Shown: positions 10,530 through 20,388 of the stretch, piece after piece
Position numbering within the stretch: position 1 is the first letter of the stretch
How the letters are laid out: the number at the start of each line of letters is the position of its first letter
DNA from: Viola odorata
Lineage: Eukaryota > Streptophyta > Magnoliopsida > Malpighiales > Violaceae
DNA: 64,000 nt
Assembly: GCA_963691705.1 (NCBI GenBank)
Contig: OY829546.1
Span: 630,001 to 694,000 of the forward strand
Direction: 5' to 3'
Translations under genes and position numbers: made by a program
Notes under the pieces: generated by a model
Told to the model about the DNA's origin: nothing
Seen by the model: only the letters and a program-made list of their open reading frames with translations
Databases searched by the model: none

Positions 10530-10786
10530 GTGCGGATCTTCACGCCTGAGAATGTCAATGAGTTACTTCAAGTTTGTTTGAAGGATTATGTCCAAGCATC
10601 TGTTGGTATAAGCAGCAGTGGTAAACTATTGGTTCCAAAGTTGCTGTCCTGTTTTGCTAAGGGCATTTTGGAGGACGTCCTGTTAACCGAGTGGATAGGC
10701 CAGTTCCTGAAATGGAGGCTCCTTGGTTCTCGAAGCTTCTCCGTCGTGCCATTTGATTCAAGATTCCGCTTTCTGTTCATACTTTA
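10530..10786 (+). pseudogene. DUF547 gene C-terminal fragment, copy B
   Basis: Longer copy of the DUF547 C-terminal fragment: VRIFTPENVNELLQVCLKDY, ASVGISSSGKLLVPKLLSCF, LTEWIGQFL, then LLGSRSFSVVPFDSRFRFLF and a stop. The last block is the typical C-terminal signature of the DUF547 family. The short distance between WIGQFL and LLGSRSF suggests an internal deletion. The preceding AG acceptor is kept, but no upstream exon lies nearby. Confidence 0.78.
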
Positions 10787-11623
10787 GGAATGGTGGAAGA
10801 TTTAACCCTATTTTGGTCAACTATCGCCCTAAAGAATGCAGTGCAAGTTCAAGAGTGGTTGTAAGGTGGATTTTGCAATTCCACGAGCACATTCGGAGTA
10901 AATTTGCCCCAAAGTGGCTACCCTTTGTTGCACACATCAGCGACCGAGAAGTAAATTGAGATAAACCATATTATACAGTCTGTCATTGTATCAATAAACT
11001 TATTTGTAATTGTAGAATCAGAATTCAGGTACATCAATCTAGTGTGTTCTTCAAAACTCATTTGCCAGATTAGTCCAGCATAATTTACCCAGCATTCTAT
11101 TTACACTTGTTACCGGCAACTCCATCTGTTTCTTTTCTTTTCTCCGATTCGTCCTGAACAAGTACTATCATGTCATCTTACGAAAAAGGAAAATGAAGAA
11201 AACTTATAAGAGAAAGCAACAGGGCACAGATGTGATTTCTTGAATAACTACAAGAACTAATTTCCGTTATATCACAGACTAAAATGGTACAAGTACAATC
11301 AATTGTCAACTCCGTGTATCTCATCATCCTACTTTCCATCCTCTTTCTGTTCATCCAACAGATTTGGTTACTACACTAACATTCGCTCGTTTTAAAAGTA
11401 AAGCAAACCTAAAATAACGACCCAATACACTATATGCAAAAAACACAAAAACAAGCATTTAAAAAGAAAGAGCTATATGCCAAAAAGTTGGACAGAAAAG
11501 GGCAACGAACGATGCGAGAAAGATCAGCTGAGAGAAGAAAAATGCAGAGAATGATGCAAGAAAGATCAGCTACGACACGCATCGAGGAAATCATCTCTTG
11601 AGAAAGATACATTACTAGGACTA
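10787..11623. other. No recognisable gene
   Basis: About 840 bp between the DUF547 fragment and the 3' end of the BIG fragment. A plus-strand frame to about 10957 (FILVNYRPKECSASSRVVVR-like) could be another coding remnant but is not recognised. The rest looks like intergenic or 3' UTR DNA. Confidence 0.4.
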
Positions 11624-13415
11624 CTATGGCAGCAGAGCTTTCAACTGCACTCTGAAAAGATCGCCAAGTGCTCCGCGAACATCCATCTAGCCAGAAGGAA
11701 AGAAGTGATCAGCATTTCGAAGAAAAAAACCATGAACAATCTAGACTACAGAATAGACGACATTTAAAAGGAAGTTTTAAGCTTTGCTCTTTGGGTGAGA
11801 AGAATAGGGATGGTGGGTTTCGCTGTATAGTCTATGCATTTTCTTAGTAGGTGATATTATACAGACTCTCTGGCATGGTGCATAGATCGGGTATTACAAC
11901 ATACAAACAGCTTCTACTTACGGAACCAGAGTAACAGGGGAGGTACCTGATCGAATAACACGAGTTTCGTAAGCAAAGGATAAATCTCTCTCAAGTGGCA
12001 TTTGAAGATTTGATTGTTCATAAAGCACATGCCATTAAGGACCTGGAAGAGCCAAAAAGGAAAAAAAGATGTTCTGTTAGCGTAGTAATCATAGAAAAAG
12101 ACCCATCAATGTATCAAGCAAACCCATATATCTTTTAAATAATTTAATTTTCTATTTTTTTTCATTTTACAATGTATCTGATATAAGGAATGCAACTTAG
12201 TTTTAAATGCTAAGAGAAATTTTCAGTACCTTAACAATAACAGGCGAACGTAACTCCAGAACACGATGAACATCCATATTAGCAGTCTCCCCTGGGCAGG
12301 ACTGGAGGTCGGATGCTTCCCTCAGTACCTGCTCGCAGAAAGAAACGAGTTTGTCTTTTGCTATTCTTTCAATCTTCTCATCCCCAGAGTCTTGCTCATT
12401 GTTGCCATCAAAGTCTGAAGTGGTTTTCTGTAACACATCCAGATATATGCTTGTTGCTGCTAGTTCTTGACGAAGAAGGTTTAGAGGAGGCCTGCTAAAG
12501 ATGTACTGATACTATTATGTTCTATCACAGAACAGGACTCTTATCGAAGGAACATAAAATGGAAAAAAAAAAAAAATTCTCACCTATCAACGGGAATATG
12601 GTGCATGCGCATCCTGAGATTTGAATAAGAATCATATGAAGCTGCAAACTCTAACATGGATAATATAATGTCCATAATAGCAACCTTCTGTTGTGCTTTC
12701 AACTTGCTCCAGTACTTCTTCTGCAAATTTTGGAAAAAACTGACTCAAGAAACCATTTTGCTTGATCCACAAAATCAAAAGATGCATTAACAAACCTCTC
12801 CCCAACCACTCACCACAGCTGAAAACAAAAAGGTAGTAGAGAAAACAACTGATTTGGAAAACTAGTTTCTGTACAGACACTTTGGAGATTACGGCTTTAA
12901 GGGATTGGCTTTCCACATTCATCGGAAATGATCATGGTGTGTGTGAACTACCATGTCTTATAAACTTATTAACAAGTATTTAAATAAGAATTATTTTGGA
13001 GAAGTTGTCAAGTAAATGTATTTTGGTTCCTCTCAAAATGTGTACATAAACAAAGTAGTGGATCATAACTTAGAAGTTCAAGGGAAAAAAATAGAGCATT
13101 TTAACCCATTGCACCAAAGTGGACTATATGTTAACCCCTTAATAACCCTCCCCTGAGATTGTGCCAAACATGTTTATTACACCCCTTTCCTTCCAATCAT
13201 ACATTATCATTCCTAAGAAATATGGTTTTTGAGAAAGATGGGGCACTAGGAGAATACATAAAAATGAACAAATTCGAAATAGAGAAAAGCAATATTACCT
13301 GAATACTATCAATGGCACCAAGAAGTAGTAATTGAGTGATGCACTTCCCCCTAACAGTTGCCATCAATGGGCTTTCCTCCTCCTCTTTGGTATCAGGCTC
13401 TACAGTATCAGGAAC
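11624..13415 (-). pseudogene. BIG-type ARF-GEF, 3' terminal five exons
   Basis: This is the C-terminal end of a large brefeldin A-inhibited ARF guanine exchange factor (BIG family, Sec7-type GEF acting in TGN/endosome traffic). Minus-strand exons: 13299-13415 ([32 protein letters not shown]), 12584-12720 ([20 protein letters not shown]), 12230-12492 ([47 protein letters not shown]), 11947-12042 ([20 protein letters not shown]) and 11624-11686 (MDVRGALGDLFRVQLKALLP, stop). All frames and splice sites are intact. The Sec7 domain and some 30 upstream exons are absent. At 13428 the sequence becomes DRP3. It is a truncated gene end, possibly still transcribed as part of a chimera. Confidence 0.85.
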
Positions 13416-14137
13416 CTACAGCTGTATCAGGCAACGAAAACAATACCTGTACAGTTTTTGTACAAAGGTTTTATGAATCCCCCTTTTAGTATGATTAACC
13501 TACAGCGAAGCGCACACAAAAAAGAACCTTAGTTAAATGGGTTGTACCGGATGGTAGTAGAAAGAAAAGATTCGTAATCATGAGTGACCGTTTGTAAAGC
13601 TGAAAGAAATGCGCAAACAATGAGAAGAGATAGCATACCAAAAAATGCATTATAGCTTTCGGGACTAGGTCTTGTATGTTATTTCTAACTATGTCATAGT
13701 AAGACCGCAAAAGCAATTTGGTTACAACTATTTCCACAGCATCGTTCTCTGTCAATTCAAGTGGCCTTAAGCTTGATGGAGGCTGTAGTTGTCAGAAATT
13801 AGTATTAATCAAGTGATAGCATTCAAACTTGTAGCAAAATCAAGTGCCCTCGATTCTTTGGGCACGCTCTTACCTCTCTCAGTTGGATTTTTGATGATGA
13901 CTGTTCTGCATCAGGATTAGCTTCATGAAGCACTTTCCTGGCTGAATCATCTTTTGGCAATAGCCTGCTTCTAAACATTGATGAAATTGCCCAATTCCCT
14001 TTGGATTGAGGATTAGCGCCTACATTGAAAGTACAGAAGTTACCGCCTATGTGATTGAAAATCTATACAGCCACCCAAGCATTGCTAATAAGTATATAAC
14101 AATAACATACACAATTCCAAATAGCCAAGAGGTTACC

Positions 14138-14637
14138 TGTTACAAGCTTAAGTTTGCTTGTAACTCAAACAACTACACAAGCAGATTGAACACACACACA
14201 GATAGATGGAAGAGATTAAAGAGGAGAACTCCGCTGACTTAGCACGTTCTTCAAGTAATCAAGCGGATGTTAGGAGTTGCGCAGCAGATCAACAATGGCG
14301 GTGGTAGAATAATAGGAAGGGAGTTGAATTGTAACTGAATGTAACTTGCAATTCATTGAATATGTCAAGCTACTTGTTCATTGAACTTTGAGAATCAATT
14401 ACAGAATACAACTTGTTATTCTCCTACTGCTTATTGTTCCTTTTATACATCTTTACGGAATCCAAATCCATTCTAAAGCTTGGAATTGAAAACAAATTGA
14501 ACTCTAACAAATCTAACAAACTTTGCCAGCTCAGCTAACAAACTCAACAACTTTCGCGCCCTTTTTCTTCTCTCCTGGACTGTCCAGCTGGCAGCAATTC
14601 TTGCTCTGATCCTTCCTGACTTGTTGTGCTCGTGACA
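14138..14637 (-). repeat. 3' LTR of the inverted-LTR element
   Basis: 500-bp LTR reading TGTCACGAGC to GCTTGTAACA on the minus strand. It follows directly after the purine tract CTTGAAGGGGAGGG, so it is the genuine 3' LTR of the minus-strand pol fragment. Confidence 0.88.
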
Positions 14638-16005
14638 ATACCCTCCCCTTCAAGATTCCTTGTCCACAAGGAAGAGAGTGGAAAAGTGGCTTGCAAGACA
14701 TCAGCCCATTCCCAAGTTGGCTCAAGAGGAGTGGGAGAATGCCAAGCAACCTTGAGTTGTGTTGCTGCCACGCCCTGTCGTTTTTGGATTCTGGAGCCTA
14801 ACACTGCAGCTGGTTCAGGGATGAAATGGAGAGAATCCAAGAGGGAGGAGGGATGGAAGGGCTTGAGTTGGCTAACATGAAAGACATTGTGGATCAAGCT
14901 ACTAGGTGGGAGCTCAAGTTTGTAAGCCACCTGTCCAATGCGGTCAAGTACCTTGAAAGGACCAAAAAATCTTGGAGAAATTTTGTTACTAGGTCTGTGA
15001 ACAAGAGAAAGTTGTCGGAATGGTTGGAGCTTGAGAAGTACTTGATCCCCAATGGAAAAGGACCTATCAGACCTCTTCTTATCTGCAAAAAACTTCATCC
15101 TGCTTCTGGCAGAGGAAAGGTGGTCCTTTAGCTGGGTCAGCACCAATTCCCTGGTAAGCAGCTGGTCATTGACAGTGGGATCATTGGAGTCATGTGGAAC
15201 ATAGGGAATGCTAAGGGGGGGATCAACTCCAAATAAAGCCTTGAATGGTGATTGTTGAATGGCAGAATGATAGGAGCTGTTATACCAGAACTGGGCCAAG
15301 GGAAGAAAATCCATCCACTTGTGTGGTTGAGAAGAGCAGAAGCACCTCAAATACTGCTCCAAGCATTGGTTGACCCTCTCAGTTTGGCCATCTGTCTGAG
15401 GGTGATAGGAGCTGGAGTGCTTGAGTTCAATGCCTTGGAGGTGGAACAAATCAAGCCAGAATCTGCTGAGGAAAACAGGATCTCTGTCCGTGATGATGGA
15501 GTGAGGAGAACCATGGAGACAAACCACCCTATCAACAAATAATTTGGCAACAGAGGAGGCAGAATAGGGGTGTTTAAGGCTGAGGAAATGAGCAAATTTG
15601 GTCAATCGATCCACCACGACCAAGATAACTGAATGACCATGTGCCTTGGGTAGCCCTTCTATGAAATCCATTGTTAAATCAGTAAAGACTCCATCAGGTA
15701 GAGGGAGGGGTTGCAGCAGGCCTGGACAATGGAGATGCTCAGGTTTACATTTCTGGCATGTTTCACAGCTCCTTACAAAGTTCCTCACTGCTTTGCGAAG
15801 GCCATGCCAGAAAAATAGTGAAGATAGGCGTTTGGCAGTCACAGTCATGCCAGAGTGGCCTCCAGTTGGTGTAGCATGGAATAAACCAATGAGTTTTTGG
15901 TGGAACTCAGGATCATGGCCTATAACAAGCTTGCCTTTCCTCTTAAGCAGGCCTTGGTTAAATGAGTAATGAGGGTGTGAGCTGGGAGTAGAGCTGACTT
16001 CAGCA
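14544..16005 (-). CDS. Chromovirus integrase fragment (pol C-terminus)
   Basis: Open frame from the inner edge of the right LTR into the left LTR, without its own start. It encodes the integrase zinc-binding region (H..H, then CETCQKC), the catalytic core (MDFIEGLPKAHG, VDRLTKFAHF, IITDRDPVF, SSSYHPQTDGQTERVNQ; D,D,E triad) and a C-terminal part ending in a chromodomain-like stretch (LKVAWHSPTPLEPTWEW). This is the end of a plant chromovirus polyprotein. Reverse transcriptase and RNase H are missing. The frame has no stop, which together with the identical LTRs suggests recent insertion. Confidence 0.85.
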
Positions 16006-16504
16006 GTCACGAGCACAACAAGTCAGGAAGGATCAGAGCAAGAATTGCTGCCAGCTGGACAGTCCAGGAGAGAAGAAAAAGGGCGCGAAAGTTGTTGAGT
16101 TTGTTAGCTGAGCTGGCAAAGTTTGTTAGATTTGTTAGAGTTCAATTTGTTTTCAATTCCAAGCTTTAGAATGGATTTGGATTCCGTAAAGATGTATAAA
16201 AGGAACAATAAGCAGTAGGAGAATAACAAGTTGTATTCTGTAATTGATTCTCAAAGTTCAATGAACAAGTAGCTTGACATATTCAATGAATTGCAAGTTA
16301 CATTCAGTTACAATTCAACTCCCTTCCTATTATTCTACCACCGCCATTGTTGATCTGCTGCGCAACTCCTAACATCCGCTTGATTACTTGAAGAACGTGC
16401 TAAGTCAGCGGAGTTCTCCTCTTTAATCTCTTCCATCTATCTGTGTGTGTGTTCAATCTGCTTGTGTAGTTGTTTGAGTTACAAGCAAACTTAAGCTTGT
16501 AACA
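16006..16504 (+). repeat. Inverted LTR copy, missing first base
   Basis: Reverse-complement copy of 14138-14636, 499 bp long. It begins GTCACGAGC and lacks the first T of the LTR at its inner edge. A TATA-like GTATAAAAGG lies at about 16194-16204 and points rightward, out of the element. Confidence 0.88.
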
Positions 16505-18520
16505 TTACCTGCAGACACGAATCTGTCAGTCATTATTGGACTGCACAAGTCCCTGCCAACAACCAAGTCACCATACAAAAGGTTAATTTTATTTTCTTAC
16601 TTTTCCCCTTTCAGAGTTTCACACTTTCCCACTGACATTTTTAATTTTAATTGCTTGCCACAAAATCGTCAGATATGTTAGTCACCTGATAAAGAAAACC
16701 ACCATTGACAACAGATCTACTGAGAACATTCGTCGGTCTGAAGCCCTTCTCAGTTGTGGAATCGTTTTCAGCATCAATACAATCCTGAATCATGTGAATA
16801 GGGAAAACAATTCTATAAGAACCCATCATCCAATGCAAGTAAAAATATATAAGTGTGAATTTCTGATCATAACGGGTCTGAACATCGGAATGGCCGAGTG
16901 TGAACTTGGTAACAAAATCTACAGATCCAGTTAAATTAGGAAGATTTAAAAGTGTTTATTTATTTATTTGTCTGATGATTTAAAAGATTATAAAGTGGGC
17001 AACCTGTGGTGATCTCATTTGTTGCATTGCAAGCTCAACAGCTTTGTTCCCACCAATGAAATTTGGATGTGAAGAATTTATATAATCCATCTGAATTGAG
17101 GAGAGAAAGATTAAAGCAGCATTCCATTGCATATCACAAATTTAAAGCTCAAAATTCATACATACTGGTACAAGAAATGCTAAGCTCATGAGACTTGTTC
17201 ACTTAAGCATCAATCAAATTACTTACAGAAACAACACAGCTCACATGATGTACAAATAACATTTTCTGTATTGTCTCCAACCTTGAACTACTAGCAAACA
17301 AAAAACTATGAGATTCATTTTCTGCTAGTATGCAGACTTCCTTATCTCAACCTCAACTAGGTATTATATAAACTACCAGTGCTCCAATCGAATTAGATGG
17401 ATTTAGATTTCATGTTGATTTGGAAAAAGGAAAAAAGCAAAGTACTTTCTGTCAGCAAAAGAAGAGAGAAAATCTCTTTAGCATCTTAAACCAGCATGCA
17501 GAAGAGCAAACTAACCTCCATGTCAATAATGCTTTTTATCATACTCTCAGCAGGTCTTTTACCGTCAAGCAAAAAATTTATCAAGATTTCATCTAGACGC
17601 TGTCGCAAATATGGAAATCTTTGTAACTCAGTTGTTGCACAAGCACGGCTCATCTGCTTAAAATACACATCTTCTCATTGTTGAAAATTGTCACCATAAA
17701 ATCATGCCCAAACTCAAGTATCACAGCTAGTTATGGTCTCTTAGTGACCACCTTTATCAGTTCATCATAAACAAAATTCAGACATTGAAGGCTAGGGTCG
17801 AGCAAACGCGCCATTTGTTTTCTAACCAGAACTTCAAATGGAATCTGAAACATCAATCCTAGAAATTGTCAGCCCATACGCTGCATAAGATCAAGACATA
17901 GATCCCAGACATTTGGACCCAGTGTAATAATCACGAAGCATACCTCAGGCGCAAATAAAGCATTCCTCAGACCAGTGCCATTTTGGATGGCCATCCTTAT
18001 ATCATCATCAGTTAGATCTTCACATGGGTCTACTTCCTACAAAGACTCAGAAGTTTTCTGTAGGTAATTGTATCTTTCAACAACTGGTTAAAAAGAATGT
18101 GGTTGCAAGAATAGTTTTCTCACCTCCAAGCTCTTAGCAAAAATTGATTTAAAAATGTAGTGGATTCTGGCTCCTCCAAAGAGCTCTTCAGACATCATCT
18201 GCTGACTTTTTCCCTCCATCATGGCAGTAAAAGCTGTTGGCAATTGTAAAGAAATGAAAAAGACAACGGTCAAAAAAAATGAGAAAGGGGAAAAGGCATT
18301 AGTTTGAGTGCAAGAGGGTCTATTCCTTGTACGTATAGGAAGTAAGTGTTGGGGTGTGCGAACTAAAGTCCCACATCGAAAAGAAAAGAGAAATAAAGAT
18401 TAAATATAAGAGGAGTTGATCCTCTTAATGGAATGAGGCCTTTTGTGAAAACCGTGCGGGCTCAGGCCTGAGTAATAGGCTTTGATGTGGGTGGCACGCT
18501 ATGAATCTCCGGGCCGAACT

Positions 18521-18726
18521 GGAAAAAGTACGGTGAATCTCCGAGAGGAACTTGAAGTCGGTGGGTCCTGTTGAGGACTATGTAGGGCTTCGTTCGAGAG
18601 GGAGATTGTTGGGCTGAGATAGTGGAAAAAGTACGGTGAATCTCCGAGAGGAACTTGAAGTCGGTGGGTCCTGTTGAGGACTATGTAGGGCTTCGTTCGA
18701 GAGGGAGATTGTTGGGCTGAGATAGT
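18521..18726 (+). repeat. Two-copy 103-bp tandem repeat inside the TRIM
   Basis: 18521-18623 and 18624-18726 repeat the same 103-bp unit, starting GGAAAAAGTACGGTGAATC and ending before GGGCTTGCTGG, apparently without differences. It is an internal duplication of the TRIM body upstream of its purine tract. Confidence 0.85.
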
Positions 18727-18799
18727 GGGCTTGCTGGTACTTAGTTCGAGGGGGAGATTGTCGAACTAAAGTCCCACATCGGAAAGAAAAGAGAAATAA

Positions 18800-20317
18800 T
18801 GATTGCATTGCATTTCATCATGTTTTATTGTCCATTTTCTAGTTATTTTGGACAGTAATTCTATTGATATTCCCTTTAATTTCCCACATTTGATCAGGTC
18901 TGGTTTGGAGGCTGAATGAGAAGAATTCACGAAGTTTAGAGCTGAAGCTGTTTATTCGAGTCTAGGCCTGGGTCTTGGCCTAGACATATTCGCATCTGAC
19001 GCAGTGCGCTTACCAGAATCGTCTTGGCCTAGACTCCGGCCAAGACTCCTTTGCGATCAGACTGCAGCTTGGAGCGATTGAAGTATTTTTGGAGTTGGAC
19101 TCTCACAGCTGGCACGTAGCAGCTGTCCAGCAATTTTAGAGGGATAGGAAGACTATCTTATGAAGAATCCCGAAGGGGATCTCCCTCTTTATTTAATTAC
19201 GATTTAGTTTCCATATTTAGAACAATTTATTGTAATAATCTATTAGGAGATTATTTAGGAGATTGAGTTGGAGAAGGACAGAGGAGTTTTAGCTTTCTTA
19301 TAGCTGATCTCGTCCTCCCCTTTTCCTCTCTCTCTCTACGCTCTCTTCTTCTTCCCCAATTCGACACTTTTATTGCTCCGGATTCAATTCTTTGAATCTC
19401 GGATTTAATTTATTTATGCAATCAAGTATTCTTATTATTCATTCATGAGTATGAGTAGCTAAAAACCCATTCTTGGTAAGGGTGATGAGCTGAAGTTCTT
19501 AATGCAATCGTGAGACACAATCCGTTCTTCACAATCTCTTTCTTTGTATTTATTTATTCTTGAACTTAATCCATCGCTTACTCACTAGAGCCAAGGTTTG
19601 ATCATCCTTGTTCTCTAGGAGAGAAGAGTTGTAACCAGTCTAGAAGGAGAGGGAGTACCCGCCGGCTAGACGGAGTAGGTGACTAGTCTCGAGCAGACTA
19701 GAAGAATAGGTAAAATAGGTAGAGACCAGATTGACAACCTAGGAACTTAGCCTAGGTACTGTCTTCCCCTGCACCATTGAAGAGGTGAGCAACCATTCAA
19801 GACAGCAGTCAAACGGATAAACCCTTTAACCAGCAAGGTGTCCCTTGGCTAGGATTATCAGGAGAGGGAGTACCCGCCAGATAGTTTGAAGAGGAGGGAA
19901 GATAGGAGGGAAAAGGAGTTCCTCCCCTCTATAGCAGTACTATGAAGAAGAGATGAACATACTCCAGTCCATGATCGATGCATAAGAACGCAAGCTCACC
20001 CATCGCCCTTACCTGGAATTCCGTATCACAAGACTTATTTCCAATCTAGCCCGCAGTCTTGGCCTAGACTTCGGCCAATACTATCTTATATTTTAAACTG
20101 TTTTCATTACTTTCTGTTTTGTCTTTAGTTTCAGATAACAACCAACCAAAACTCAGTGACGAGGAAGTCAAACTCAAGAACTACATTTCCTAGAGGTCTC
20201 TGTGGACGATCCTCTTACCATCATCTACAAATCCTTGTAGACAGTGATAAGTTGTATTTCTACCCCCATTTCCATACTTATTTCACTCTTATATTTGACG
20301 TGTTCGACGCGCGGTCA
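18800..20317 (+). repeat. 5' LTR of Athila-like element 1
   Basis: 1518 bp, TGATTGCATTGC to GACGCGCGGTCA. Carries the family palindrome (arms GTCTTGGCC and GGCCAAGAC, 8-nt spacer) at 19021-19046 and a variant at 20056-20081. Identical by eye to 24366-25883. Confidence 0.92.
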
Positions 20318-20322
20318 AATTT

Positions 20323-20340
20323 TGGCGCCGTTGCCGGGGA
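20323..20340 (+). other. Primer binding site, tRNA-Asp type
   Basis: TGGCGCCGTTGCCGGGGA, six bases after the 5' LTR. This is the tRNA-Asp-complementary PBS typical of Athila-type elements. The same 18 bases occur at 33069-33086 and 38278-38295. Confidence 0.88.
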
Positions 20341-20388
20341 TCTCTAACGGTATTTGTAGTTTTTGTTTTATTTTGTTTTTGATAGTTG

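Larger units (their letters stand above)
14138..16504 (-). mobile_element. Chromovirus remnant with inverted LTRs
   Basis: A Ty3/gypsy remnant of 2367 bp. It is bounded by two 499-500 bp LTRs in opposite orientation and flanked by the 5-bp duplication TTACC (14133-14137 and 16505-16509). The paralogous sites near 1085 and 5728 are unoccupied (GGTTACCTGCAG). Both outer ends are U5 ends (TGTTACAAGC on the left, GCTTGTAACA on the right). The internal part has only the integrase end of pol, the polypurine tract (14641-14651, minus strand) and the 3' LTR. Gag, protease, RT and the primer binding site are gone. The arms look identical by eye. Confidence 0.9.

Noticed and set aside
1..13428. Helitron as the carrier of the gene-fragment block
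   Set aside because: The multi-gene content fits, but I could not identify a 5' TC end or a 3' CTRR end with hairpin, so the claim is not made.
15252..15969. Plus-strand frames across the chromovirus pol fragment
   Set aside because: Antisense to a clear integrase frame.
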